From Vreelandella hamiltonii (lineage in GTDB: Bacteria; Pseudomonadota; Gammaproteobacteria; Pseudomonadales; Halomonadaceae): a stretch of DNA of 42,446 nt. Below the pieces are notes generated by a model. It was not told the DNA's origin. It made no database searches and saw only the letters and a list, made by a program, of their open reading frames with translations. The stretch's first letter is position 1. Each line of letters starts with the position of its first letter. The stretch lies in the NCBI RefSeq assembly GCF_014651775.1, contig NZ_BMXN01000030.1, forward strand, positions 1 to 42,446. The letters run 5' to 3'. Shown here in pieces: positions 16,987 to 25,581 of the stretch. Position numbers and translations under genes: made by a program.

Positions 16987-18006
16987 TTACTCTTCAACGC
17001 TTACCACGGTACGGGCCTGGAACTGAGCCAGTGCTTCAGCACGCTCTTCTTCGCTCATCGGGATCAGACCAGCGTCTTCCAGCGGGCTGCCGTAACCAGA
17101 GATCATGTCGTTCAGGAAGAACTCGGTGTACTCGGCCAGACCAGGAATCACGTCCAGGTGCTCGCCCTTCACGTAGAAGAACAGCGGACGAGAAACGGGG
17201 TATTCGCCAGAACCGATGGTTTCCAGGCTGGGCGTTACGCCATCCACAGTAGCCACTTGCAGGCGGTCACGGTTCTGGTCATAGAAGCTCAGACCGAAGA
17301 CGCCAACGGCATCGGCCTGGGCATCCAGACGAGCCAGCGTTTCGGTGTAGTCACCCGCGATCTCGACGATACGACCATCGCCACGCAGTGAGTTACAGGC
17401 ATCGCCTTCTACGTTGGCATCGCTTTCACAGCCAGCGTGGATGACTTTCTCTTCGAATACTTCACGGGTGCCGTGGTTGGAAGCCGGAATCACCAGCACG
17501 ATTTCCTGGTCGGGCAGGCTGCTGTCGATTTCGTTCCAGCGGGTGTAGGGGTTGTCGACCAGCTGACCATCTTGTGTGACTTGAGCGGCAGCGGCTTTGA
17601 ATACGTGCTCAGGCGTCAGAGCGAACTCTTCACGGTCGATACGCGATGCAAACACGATACCGTCGTAGCCGAACATCACTTCGAGGATGTCGTTGACGCC
17701 ATTTTCGTTACAGTTGGCCACTTCGCCACTGCGGATGGCACGAGAAGAGTTGGCGATGTCGATGGTGTTTTCACCAACGCCCTGACAGAACTGGCGCAGA
17801 CCGCCACCGGAGCCACCAGAGCCTACCACTGGGGTGTTGAATTGAGAGTAGGTGTTACCAAACTCTTCCGCCACGATGCTGGCAAACGGCAGTACAGTTG
17901 AAGAACCTGCAATCTGCACGGTGTCACGAGCAACGGCAGCCGTCGATACGCCGGTAGCCAGTGCGGCAGCAACTACAACACCAAGTGTCTTTTTCGTTAC
18001 TTTCAT
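16987..18006 (-). CDS. pstS: PstS periplasmic phosphate-binding protein
   Basis: A 339-residue exported protein. The signal peptide MKVTKKTLGVVVAAALATGVSTAAVA has a likely cleavage near residue 26. The phosphate-binding loops are visible as AGSSTVLPFASIV, GSGGSGGGLRQFCQG and IDIANSSRAI. It captures phosphate in the periplasm and passes it to PstCA. The ATG at 18006 has AAAGGGGA 8 bases upstream. A Pho box lies about 100 bases ahead. Phosphate-binding proteins differ in how well they reject arsenate, which matters because an arsenic island lies at the other end of this operon. Confidence 0.95.
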   Translation of the reverse strand: MKVTKKTLGVVVAAALATGVSTAAVARDTVQIAGSSTVLPFASIVAEEFGNTYSQFNTPVVGSGGSGGGLRQFCQGVGENTIDIANSSRAIRSGEVANCNENGVNDILEVMFGYDGIVFASRIDREEFALTPEHVFKAAAAQVTQDGQLVDNPYTRWNEIDSSLPDQEIVLVIPASNHGTREVFEEKVIHAGCESDANVEGDACNSLRGDGRIVEIAGDYTETLARLDAQADAVGVFGLSFYDQNRDRLQVATVDGVTPSLETIGSGEYPVSRPLFFYVKGEHLDVIPGLAEYTEFFLNDMISGYGSPLEDAGLIPMSEEERAEALAQFQARTVVSVEE

Positions 18007-18105
18007 CGTCGTGTCCCCTTTGGTTTCATGCCTGGGCTATTCGATTTGAGCCGTTCGGCAATGTTGGCGATTGGCCTTTCACACCGAGGAGTTTGCACAG
18101 CGACG

Positions 18106-18123
18106 ATTGCAGAAATATGACAG
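18106..18123 (-). promoter_or_regulatory. Pho box of the pstSCAB operon
   Basis: The minus strand reads CTGTCAT-ATTT-CTGCAAT, two direct 7-base repeats with 4-base spacing. This matches the PhoB consensus CTGTCAT-N4-CTGTCAT with two changes in the second repeat. It lies 100 bases upstream of pstS. It predicts induction by PhoB under phosphate limitation; phoBR are not in this window. Confidence 0.8.
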
Positions 18124-18174
18124 CGGTAATTTTTTTAGCGAGGAATGTTAACGAAGCGTTGGCCTGGGGCCCTA

Positions 18175-18927
18175 TCACAGCAGCAAGCCCAGCGCCGCCA
18201 GCGTACACAGGGCCAATGAACAGCGTTGTAGCAGCACTTTATCCAACCGATGGGCCACCGCATCGGCCAGCGCATTGCCGATCAATACGGCAGGCAGAAA
18301 CGTCAGCGCCAGCTTGAAATGCCAGATGCTGAGCTGCCCCGCCAGGGCTAGCGTCGCCAGGGTCAGCAGCGAGGTGATGACGAAGAAGGCCGCCAGATTG
18401 CCGCGCATGCGATCCGGCGAAAAGCCGTGCATCAACAGCACGATGGGCGGCCCACCAATGGCAGCCACGGTGCCGAAGATGCCCGACAGTACACCGGCCA
18501 CGAACAGCGTGACGCGATTCACCGGCACATGAAAACGGCACAGCGTCACGCCTACCGCAAACAGCACGATAGCGGCAATCAACGTTTCCAGCACGGCCAT
18601 GGGCGCCGCCAGCAGCAGCCAGATTCCCAGCCCGTTCCCCGGCAGCCGCCCCACCAGTGCCACGCTGATCTCGCGCAGATGCACTTCGTGCCAATAGCGC
18701 CGCACCATCATCAGCGAAACCGTAAAACCGAACAGCACCAGCACTACCGGCACCAGCCGTGGCTCCAGCATCAGCAACAGCGGTGCCCCGACGACCGCCA
18801 GGCCAAACCCCGTGGCACGCTGTACGAAGGCCCCCAGCAGCAGCACCCCGGCACAGGCCAGCCATGTCGCCAGAGAAATTCCCAAGGAGAGCTCCATGGT
18901 GAGTCCCAGCCATTCGAGCACCGCCAC
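18175..18927 (-). CDS. TSUP (TauE/SafE) family membrane permease
   Basis: A 250-residue membrane protein with about eight hydrophobic segments and the two TSUP repeats, including GAFVQRATGFGLAVVGAPLLLM and GVLSGIFGTVAAIGGPPIVLL. TSUP members export or import sulfur-containing or organic anions such as sulfite or sulfoacetate; which one applies here is not visible. The likely start is GTG at 18927, 2 bases after the stop of the upstream transporter, with AGGCGG ahead. An ATG at 18897 lacks a ribosome site but is possible. It is probably co-transcribed with the Bcr/CflA gene. Confidence 0.82.
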   Translation of the reverse strand: MAVLEWLGLTMELSLGISLATWLACAGVLLLGAFVQRATGFGLAVVGAPLLLMLEPRLVPVVLVLFGFTVSLMMVRRYWHEVHLREISVALVGRLPGNGLGIWLLLAAPMAVLETLIAAIVLFAVGVTLCRFHVPVNRVTLFVAGVLSGIFGTVAAIGGPPIVLLMHGFSPDRMRGNLAAFFVITSLLTLATLALAGQLSIWHFKLALTFLPAVLIGNALADAVAHRLDKVLLQRCSLALCTLAALGLLL

Positions 18928-18929
18928 GC

Positions 18930-20105
18930 CTAGACCGCCTGGGTGAGCTTTCTCACCCCGATGTTACCCAGCAGCGCCGCACCTAGCATGGTCAGCACCA
19001 TCGGCCAGAGATGCTCTACCTGGAAGAGCCCCACCAACACACCCGCCAGCGCGCCACAGCTGAACTGAATGCCTCCCAGCAGCGCCGTGGCCGTGGCGCT
19101 GATATGGCCGAAATGATCCAGCAGCGACGAGATGGCGTTGGGTGTGATCAGCCCGATCATGCCGGTAAACAGCATCACCAGCGCCACCACGACCGGCAGC
19201 GTGGCCAGATCGAAGGCCGTTGCGGCCACCAGTGCCAGCGCGGCGCATAGCTGCACCGTCAAGCCAAAGCGCAGGTTCTGCTGGGGTGTGCGCTTGCGCA
19301 GCAGGTGGATATTCAGCCGGTTGGAGAGCGCAATCATGACCACGTTGACCCCAAATACCAGCGGGTAAACGCCTGGAGAGAGGGAGAAGTAATCGAGATA
19401 AAGAAAGGGCGACGCCGTCACGAAAGCAAACAGACCCGCAAACGAGGCTGCCACGGCGCAAATGTAACCCATGCCCTCTCGGTGACGCAGCACGCTGGCG
19501 TAGTTACCCAGCACCTTACGAGGGGTTGCGGCGGGCAGGCCGGGGTCGCGGGTTTCAGGCAGGCGCGTCCCCAACAGCCAGAGCAAAAAGCCTGCATAGA
19601 CAGCCAGAAACACAAAGATCAGCCACCAGCCTGCAATATGCAGCAGCAGGCTCCCGACCGCCGGCGCCACCAGCGGTGCCAGCATCATGATCATGGCCAT
19701 GGTGGACATCACCCTGGCAGCCTCACGCCCGCTGAAACAATCCCGTACGATGGCCGCCGAATTGACCACGCAGGCTCCCCCGCCCAGCGCCTGCACGAAC
19801 CGCCATGCCAGCAAGGATGTCAAGCTATCGGCGGTGGTGATCATCAAGCTGGCCAGCATGAAGACCACCAGCCCGCTGAGCAGCACAGGTTTGCGCCCCA
19901 TGCGGTCCGACAGCGGGCCAAAACAGAGCTGCCCCAGCGCAAAGCCGAACAGAAACATGCTGATGGAAAGCTCAGTATGGTGAATGCTGGCACCGATACT
20001 TTCCGCCAGCACTCCCATGGCAGGCAGGTAGGCATCTATTGCAAAAGGGGCCAACGCCGTATTGGCCGCCACCAATAGCGCTACGCGACGCGGATTGAGT
20101 TCCAT
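18930..20105 (-). CDS. Bcr/CflA family multidrug efflux MFS transporter
   Basis: A 391-residue MFS protein of the drug:H+ antiporter-1 (12 TM) group. FAIDAYLPAMGVLAESI in helix 1, GPLSDRMGRKPVLLSGL as motif A, and the helix 5 region APLVAPAVGSLLL are as in Bcr and CflA, which expel bicyclomycin, chloramphenicol and sulfonamides. The ATG at 20105 has AAGGAG 6 bases upstream. It is divergent from the chemoreceptor gene across a 162-base gap in which no clear promoter motif was found. Drug specificity is not predictable. Confidence 0.88.
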   Translation of the reverse strand: MELNPRRVALLVAANTALAPFAIDAYLPAMGVLAESIGASIHHTELSISMFLFGFALGQLCFGPLSDRMGRKPVLLSGLVVFMLASLMITTADSLTSLLAWRFVQALGGGACVVNSAAIVRDCFSGREAARVMSTMAMIMMLAPLVAPAVGSLLLHIAGWWLIFVFLAVYAGFLLWLLGTRLPETRDPGLPAATPRKVLGNYASVLRHREGMGYICAVAASFAGLFAFVTASPFLYLDYFSLSPGVYPLVFGVNVVMIALSNRLNIHLLRKRTPQQNLRFGLTVQLCAALALVAATAFDLATLPVVVALVMLFTGMIGLITPNAISSLLDHFGHISATATALLGGIQFSCGALAGVLVGLFQVEHLWPMVLTMLGAALLGNIGVRKLTQAV

Positions 20106-20267
20106 ACATCTCCTTGAAAGCTACGCTGGTTGGCCGCTCGCTGGCCACTTAGATAGGACGCTAATCATACACACAACCCCAGAATCGCGCATCGCCCACT
20201 CAGAACTGAAACATTTGCCCACTAAGCTGCCCGTCATGATTCAAATGACGCTGTCCTGGGGGCCACG

Positions 20268-21923
20268 ATGATACTCAAAAAGCTGGAAAACATTTCGCTA
20301 CGCAATCTGAGCCTTGCCGCGCTGCTATTGATGGCAGGCTGCCTGCTGATGTTCGCCGCACTGGCCTGGCATATCATGCAGCAGAGCCAGCGTGACCTGG
20401 CTTCGCTTGAGCAGGTCAATGTTCAGCAAGCCTCCTCGCTGAATCGGTTGCACATTGCCAGCCTGGAAGGTCTCAATCGCATGGACCGTGCCCTGGAGCG
20501 CCAATTGCGTCCGTCGCTCGGGGACCCCATCGCAGCGCTGGAAGCCGTCGAGTATGAATTGAACGAGATGTCCCAGGCGCTTGAAAGCTTCCTGCAGGCC
20601 ACTCAGGACAGCCCCTATTCAGCGTTGCGCGACGCCATTGGTGAGCGCGCCAACCAATTGCTGGCCAGTATGGATGCCCAGCGCAACGCCATTACCACCG
20701 GTGACCGCAGCGGCTATCGGCAAATCACCCTGGAAGCCATGGATCATAGCGAGGCCCTGGCAGGCCATGCTCGGGCGTTTTACCAGGTAGCCGATCAGCA
20801 GGGTGTCAGCCTGATGCAGGACGCCGAGCAGCGCGCAGGTATGGTGGCCGCTGGGCTGGCGTTGGGCATGGCGGTCTCCCTGGCCCTGATGGGCGCCTTG
20901 ATCTGGCTGGGCCACTTCCAGTTGCTACAGCCCATCCGCCACTTGATCGGCCACTTTCGTCATATGGCCGAAGGAGACCTGAGTGCCGAGGTTCCAGCCC
21001 GTGGCAACAACGAAATCGGCCAGCTCTATGCGGCCCTGGGGGTCATGCAAAACTCCCTGATCGAGACCGTCAAGCAACTGCATGACAACAGCCAGCACGT
21101 GTTCCAGAGTGCTCAGCGGCTGGCTCTGGGTAACGAGGACCTGGCCACGCGCACCCATCAGCAAACCACCTCACTGGACAACACGGCCACCAACGTACAT
21201 ACCCTGACCGATAGCGTGGCCCACACCGCCGAGCATGCCCTGAAGGCCAAGGAACTGACCGAACACGCCACGACACAAGCTCAGCAGAGCCACCACACCA
21301 TGGAAGCCTTTCTGTCGACCATGGAAGAGATCGATGCCCACGCCAAGCAGGTCAACGACATCGTCAACGTCATCAATGGCATTTCGTTCCAGACGAACCT
21401 GCTGGCCCTCAACGCGTCGGTGGAAGCGGCCCGTGCGGGCGAACAGGGTCGTGGCTTTGCCGTGGTGGCCGCTGAAGTGCGTTCACTGGCCACCCGCAGC
21501 GCAGAAGCTGCCACTCAGATTCGCAGCCTGCTGGCCTCTTCCAATACCAGTATCGAGCGCGGCAACCAGCTTTCCCGAGATGCCAACCAGCAGTTCGAGG
21601 AGATGGTCGGCTCGATCTCCACGACTCACCGATTGATTACCGATATTGCCGAAGCCGCCCACCTGCAGCACCAGAACATCGAAGAGATCAACGAGACCCT
21701 GCAGGAGCAGACCCAGGTAACCCAGGCCAATGCGCGTCAGGTGGATGCCACCGCACAGGACGCCATGTCGCTGGAGTCGGCCGCCGAAGGCATGCGGGAG
21801 CAGGCGGCCCGGTTCAAGATCAGCCAACGGCCGCAGGCCGTCGGCTATCAGTGGCGAGCAGCGGATTCTTCATCATCGTCACCGATCAAACATACTCAAC
21901 GCGAGCCAGCCTTGTTAGAGTAA
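20268..21923 (+). CDS. Methyl-accepting chemotaxis protein
   Basis: A 551-residue transmembrane chemoreceptor. TM1 is at about residues 13-35 ([21 protein letters not shown]). A helical periplasmic sensor of about 150 residues follows, then TM2 near 190-212, a HAMP domain (about 212-265), and the signalling hairpin whose conserved tip is in [32 protein letters not shown] around residues 374-405. The four-helix-type sensor rich in Gln/Glu suggests a small-molecule ligand that cannot be named. No C-terminal CheR-binding pentapeptide is present (it ends REPALLE). It would signal through CheA/CheW to the flagellar motor. Transaldolase follows after 25 bases. Confidence 0.92.
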   Translation: MILKKLENISLRNLSLAALLLMAGCLLMFAALAWHIMQQSQRDLASLEQVNVQQASSLNRLHIASLEGLNRMDRALERQLRPSLGDPIAALEAVEYELNEMSQALESFLQATQDSPYSALRDAIGERANQLLASMDAQRNAITTGDRSGYRQITLEAMDHSEALAGHARAFYQVADQQGVSLMQDAEQRAGMVAAGLALGMAVSLALMGALIWLGHFQLLQPIRHLIGHFRHMAEGDLSAEVPARGNNEIGQLYAALGVMQNSLIETVKQLHDNSQHVFQSAQRLALGNEDLATRTHQQTTSLDNTATNVHTLTDSVAHTAEHALKAKELTEHATTQAQQSHHTMEAFLSTMEEIDAHAKQVNDIVNVINGISFQTNLLALNASVEAARAGEQGRGFAVVAAEVRSLATRSAEAATQIRSLLASSNTSIERGNQLSRDANQQFEEMVGSISTTHRLITDIAEAAHLQHQNIEEINETLQEQTQVTQANARQVDATAQDAMSLESAAEGMREQAARFKISQRPQAVGYQWRAADSSSSSPIKHTQREPALLE

Positions 21924-21948
21924 CCATGACTCATACAAGGAGCACTGC

Positions 21949-22887
21949 ATGGCTACTAGCCTATTAAGCCAATTGAAAGAGATGACCACCGTGGTGGCCG
22001 ATACCGGGGATCTGGAAGCCATTCGTCGCTTCCAGCCCGAGGACGCCACCACCAACCCTTCGCTGATTCTTCAGGCGGCCCAGCAGGAGGAGCGCCGCGC
22101 TCGCCTGGCCAGTATCGCCAAGGAGAGCACCGACCTGGATGACGCGGTCGATCGGGTGGCAGTGGATATCGGTAGCGAAATCAGCAAGCTGGTTCCCGGT
22201 TATGTATCCACCGAGGTCAGCGCGCGTCTCTCTTTCGACAAGGAAGCGACCATCGCCAAGGCCCACTCGCTGATCGAGCGTTATGCCGAGTACGGCGTGG
22301 GCCCCGAGCGTATTCTGATCAAGATGGCCTCGACCTGGGAAGGTATTCAGGCCGCTCACCAGCTGGAGCGCGACGGGATTCGTACCAACCTGACCCTGCT
22401 GTTCGGCTTTGCCCAGGCCCAAGCCTGCGCCGATGCTGGCGTCACGCTGATCTCGCCTTTCGTGGGGCGGATTCTTGATTGGCACAAGGCGCGCCAACCT
22501 GATGCCGACTTCAGCGGCGCACAGGACCCGGGCGTACAGTCGGTCAAAGGAATTTACGAGTACTACAAAGGCCACGGCTACCCCACCATCGTGATGGGTG
22601 CCAGCTTTCGTAACATCGGTGAGATCCAGGCGCTGGCAGGCTGCGACCGCCTGACCATCTCCCCTGCCCTGCTCAAGGAGCTGGACGAGATCGAAGCCGA
22701 CCTGCCCCGCCAACTCAGCCCCCTTGGCGCCAGCAGCTCACCGGAAGAAGCCTTGGCACAAGCCGATTTTCGCTGGGCAATGAACGAAGACGAGATGGCC
22801 ACCGACAAGCTGGCCGAAGGGATTCGTAAGTTCATGGCTGACCAGCGCAAGCTGGAAGAACTGCTGAGCACGCTGAGAAAGGGCTAG
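21949..22887 (+). CDS. tal: Transaldolase (TalB type)
   Basis: A 312-residue enzyme of the pentose phosphate pathway that transfers a dihydroxyacetone unit between sedoheptulose-7-phosphate and glyceraldehyde-3-phosphate. The Schiff-base lysine (about residue 125) lies in [13 protein letters not shown], and [21 protein letters not shown] and [10 protein letters not shown] are family blocks. The ATG has ACAAGGAG upstream. It ends at two hairpins, the second a good terminator. Its nearness to the chemoreceptor gene seems incidental. Confidence 0.95.
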   Translation: MATSLLSQLKEMTTVVADTGDLEAIRRFQPEDATTNPSLILQAAQQEERRARLASIAKESTDLDDAVDRVAVDIGSEISKLVPGYVSTEVSARLSFDKEATIAKAHSLIERYAEYGVGPERILIKMASTWEGIQAAHQLERDGIRTNLTLLFGFAQAQACADAGVTLISPFVGRILDWHKARQPDADFSGAQDPGVQSVKGIYEYYKGHGYPTIVMGASFRNIGEIQALAGCDRLTISPALLKELDEIEADLPRQLSPLGASSSPEEALAQADFRWAMNEDEMATDKLAEGIRKFMADQRKLEELLSTLRKG

Positions 22888-22901
22888 GCTGCGACTTTTG
22901 C

Positions 22902-22966
22902 ACGCCTGCTCACCAGGCGTCTTTGAACAGCCCTCTGGCGCATCACTGGCCAGAGGGCTTTATTTT
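22902..22966 (+). terminator. Terminator region after transaldolase
   Basis: Two hairpins follow the stop: ACGCCTG/CAGGCGT (22902-22908/22914-22920) and the stronger AGCCCTCTGGC/GCCAGAGGGCT (22929-22939/22949-22959), which ends in TTATTTT. The second overlaps the end of the convergent STAS gene; on that strand no T-run follows. Confidence 0.85.
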
Positions 22967-23475
22967 GCAGGAGCCCCCTGGGCTTCCAGCATCTCCACCA
23001 GCGGCTGAAACTGCTCGCGGTTATGCTCGTTCATGTGCATCAGGATACGGTGCGCTTCCAGAATACGGCCGCGCAGCCCCTCTTCGTCAGCGGGCTCCTC
23101 GGGCAGATCTTCCAGTACCGTCTCCAGCGGTGCCGACGGCTGAATCGGTGCCGACATCAGCGTAAAGAAACGCGCAAAACCCATCACATCCAGCATCTGC
23201 CGGACATCCGGATTATCCGCGATGATGGTTGGGGGCTGTTCCAGACGACCTTTGACGGCCATGGCCACCTTGGCGAGAAAACCCAGCGCCGTCGAGTCGA
23301 CGTTCGTGGCCTCACGCAGGTCGATCATCACGGCACGCAGGCCTGGCGTTTCCGCTAGACGCTGTGCTTGGGTATCGAGTGTGGCGCAGAGCGTGAGTCT
23401 TACATCACCACACAGCTTTAAAACAAAAACACCGGAGTCGAACGCCGCCTTGATGCGGCCCTCTTCAATCAGCAT
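22960..23475 (-). CDS. STAS-domain anti-sigma factor antagonist
   Basis: A 171-residue protein with an N-terminal STAS domain (about residues 1-105). The phosphorylatable Ser is in NVDSTALGFL (Ser61), the family position at which a partner kinase acts and a PP2C phosphatase reverses. A Pro/Glu-rich linker and a C-terminal helical segment (about 130-171, LRGRILEAHRILMHMNEHNREQ) are extra to the fold. The ATG at 23475 overlaps the end of the upstream phosphatase gene by 11 bases, implying coupled translation. The phosphatase is its likely direct partner. The controlled sigma or anti-sigma factor and the kinase are not in this window. Confidence 0.85.
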   Translation of the reverse strand: MLIEEGRIKAAFDSGVFVLKLCGDVRLTLCATLDTQAQRLAETPGLRAVMIDLREATNVDSTALGFLAKVAMAVKGRLEQPPTIIADNPDVRQMLDVMGFARFFTLMSAPIQPSAPLETVLEDLPEEPADEEGLRGRILEAHRILMHMNEHNREQFQPLVEMLEAQGAPAK

Positions 23476-24658
23476 GACCAAATCCGCTCACCATCATGAT
23501 TGTCAGGTCATCGGGTAAAGCATCGCGGTCCTGGTTCGCCTCATCTTCCTCGTCGCCCCCACTCAGGAGCGAGTTGGTGTTGGCTAGCCGGTCTCGCAGC
23601 TGCTCAAGCGTGACACTTTCGCTTACTAGTTGCTCAAGTTCCGTGAGCCGCGTGTCGAGCGTCTTACCCGGCAAGCATTCCAATACACCATCTGAACACA
23701 GCCACAACCTGAAGTCGGCTGGCAGCGGACAGCTAAGCGAAGGATACTCCACATCAGGGAAAAGGCCTACAGGCATTCCTTCCCCCGCCAAACGCGTCAG
23801 GTTGCCATCCGCCATCAATAGCGGCATGGGAAGCTGGGCGCCGAGCGAATAGTGCAGAGTCTTTTCCTCATGGTCAATAACACCGACAAATAAAGTGGCG
23901 TGTTTGCCGATGTCGGTATCCTGAAGTTCACGGTTCAGGGCCGATAACCAGCGGGGCGGCAGCGCCTGAGGGTCCTGACCGTCCCACTCGTTCAACCAGC
24001 GGTTGCAGAGATATTTCAGCAGCACGGTCACGAAGGCCGAGGAGGCCCCGTGGCCGGATACATCGGCAAAATAGAACACGCTGAAGCGGTCGTCGTAGCG
24101 CTGGTAGTCAAGAAAATCGCCCGACAGATAGAGCGACGGCGCAAACCAGTAATCGTAATAGACGCCGCTGATCACCTTGGGCCTTGGCGGCAGCAGACGG
24201 CGCTGGATATGTCCACCACTCTGCTGATCCATTCTCAGCAGGGCCAGATGCGTTTCCAGGCTTTCGTTCAGCTCCGCCAGCCGTTGCCGGTCACGATCAC
24301 GCTCCTGGGCCAGTTGATGCAGCTCGATGGCCTTGCGGATCATCCTGCGCAGCAATTCGGTATGCCTGAGCGGGTGGACGATGTAATCCACCAACCCGGC
24401 GTCGATCGCCTTGATCAAATCCGCATCCTGACGGGTATCACTCACGACCAGTGCGGGCAGGCGATGGGCCAGCTGCGACCACTGCTGCCTGGGCACTGCT
24501 CTGGCATGGGCAACGATCAGCGCGGTGCCCACCGGCAGATGATCGATATTGTCTGCGGCAAACACCCACATACCATCACAGGTAATCGCCTCGGCCAGCG
24601 CATCACGCTCGCTACCGGGCTCATCGATTACCGCGATCAACTGCTTTGCGTGATCCAT
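23465..24658 (-). CDS. Degenerate receiver-PP2C (RsbU/SpoIIE-like) phosphatase
   Basis: A 397-residue protein: an N-terminal CheY-like domain (about 1-115), a coiled linker (about 115-155), and a PP2C-type Ser/Thr phosphatase domain (about 165-395). The phosphatase metal ligands are present in SGDFLDY, DVSGHG, CSDGVLE and DDLTIMMV. The receiver keeps the acidic pair near residue 11 (VIDEP), but the strand 3 Asp is absent (ALIVAHARAV) and the usual Lys is His (DYIVHPL), so phosphorylation control by a histidine kinase is unlikely. It should dephosphorylate the STAS protein encoded next. It lacks the C-terminal kinase domain found in HsbR-like proteins. The start is 8 bases after mlaA. Confidence 0.88.
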   Translation of the reverse strand: MDHAKQLIAVIDEPGSERDALAEAITCDGMWVFAADNIDHLPVGTALIVAHARAVPRQQWSQLAHRLPALVVSDTRQDADLIKAIDAGLVDYIVHPLRHTELLRRMIRKAIELHQLAQERDRDRQRLAELNESLETHLALLRMDQQSGGHIQRRLLPPRPKVISGVYYDYWFAPSLYLSGDFLDYQRYDDRFSVFYFADVSGHGASSAFVTVLLKYLCNRWLNEWDGQDPQALPPRWLSALNRELQDTDIGKHATLFVGVIDHEEKTLHYSLGAQLPMPLLMADGNLTRLAGEGMPVGLFPDVEYPSLSCPLPADFRLWLCSDGVLECLPGKTLDTRLTELEQLVSESVTLEQLRDRLANTNSLLSGGDEEDEANQDRDALPDDLTIMMVSGFGHAD

Positions 24659-24666
24659 GTCTAGCC

Positions 24667-25497
24667 TCAGTCGGCGAAGTCGTCGTCACCAAAGTCGCTA
24701 TCGTCGAACTCGAAATCGTCCATGGCAAAGGGATCGTCGCCCAGCTCACCATCATTGATCTCGAACTGTCGACGCTGCAAGTAAGCATCGCGAATGAATC
24801 GGTAGCGATCCCCACGAATCAGTGACTCCTGATCCAGCAGGCCCGCCCGCAAGTGCACGATATCGAGTGCAGTCAGGCCAGCACGCAGCTGGTGATCGTC
24901 CATGTAGGTGATGGGGTGCGCCGCGATATCCAGCGGGAAACCCGACGCATCGCGCAGGGTACGCGGCCCCAGCAGCGGCAACACCAGATAACGTGAATCT
25001 TCCCAACCCCATACGGCCAGGGTCTGGCCGAAATCTTCACGCTCGGCGGTGATCTCCATATGCGTCGCGTAATCCAGCAGCCCACCGACCCCTACCGTGG
25101 AGTTGATCAGGAAGCGTGACGTGGCCAGCCCCGCATTGGCGGGCTTGCCTTGCAGCAAGCTGTTGATGGCCGTGCGAATTTCCCCCAGGTTCGAGAAAAA
25201 ATTACCCACGCCAGTCTGCACCGGTTGAGGGGTGATGGTCTTGTATCCCGTGGCCACAGGCTTCAGCGCATAGCGGTCGAGCACGTCATTGAAAGCAAAT
25301 ACGCGCCGATTGAAGCCTTCCCAAGGGTCTTCCGGATGCGCTGACTGCTCAACGACACCCTCTCCGCTCGCGTCGCCGCGCTCCTGGGTAGACGTGCTGG
25401 CACATCCACCCATGGTCAACGTGGCCAACAACAGAGCGGGGAGCCAGGGGCGCCACGTCCCAGGCGCCGTGTCTTGCTTGGCAAACAACCTCAGCAT
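24667..25497 (-). CDS. mlaA: MlaA (VacJ) phospholipid-transport lipoprotein
   Basis: A 276-residue outer-membrane lipoprotein. The lipobox LTMGGCAS places the acylated Cys at residue 32. The MlaA core starts at PEDPWEGFNRRVFAFND and includes NFFSNLGEIRTAINSLLQG and RFLINSTVGVGGLLD. It removes misplaced phospholipids from the outer leaflet and passes them to the MlaC/MlaFEDB route, preserving outer-membrane asymmetry. The ATG at 25497 has AGAGGAAA upstream, better than the GTG at 25515. The last 25 residues are strongly acidic (Asp/Glu/Phe-rich). A vacJ-regulator-STAS order is also recalled from Pseudomonas aeruginosa PA2800-PA2797. Confidence 0.93.
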   Translation of the reverse strand: MLRLFAKQDTAPGTWRPWLPALLLATLTMGGCASTSTQERGDASGEGVVEQSAHPEDPWEGFNRRVFAFNDVLDRYALKPVATGYKTITPQPVQTGVGNFFSNLGEIRTAINSLLQGKPANAGLATSRFLINSTVGVGGLLDYATHMEITAEREDFGQTLAVWGWEDSRYLVLPLLGPRTLRDASGFPLDIAAHPITYMDDHQLRAGLTALDIVHLRAGLLDQESLIRGDRYRFIRDAYLQRRQFEINDGELGDDPFAMDDFEFDDSDFGDDDFAD

Positions 25498-25564
25498 GGG
25501 GTTTCCTCTTTTCACTTCATCAACGCAACTTCAGGGTGTACAACGCCAACGATTCGCCGCTGAC

Positions 25565-25581
25565 GTACTTATCTCAAGTAC
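25565..25581 (-). other. Small hairpin directly after the KAS III stop codon
   Basis: GTACTT-atctc-AAGTAC is a perfect 6-bp stem touching the stop codon of the KAS III gene on the minus strand. It is AT-rich and lacks a T-run, so it is a poor terminator. It may be chance or an mRNA end feature. Confidence 0.25.
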
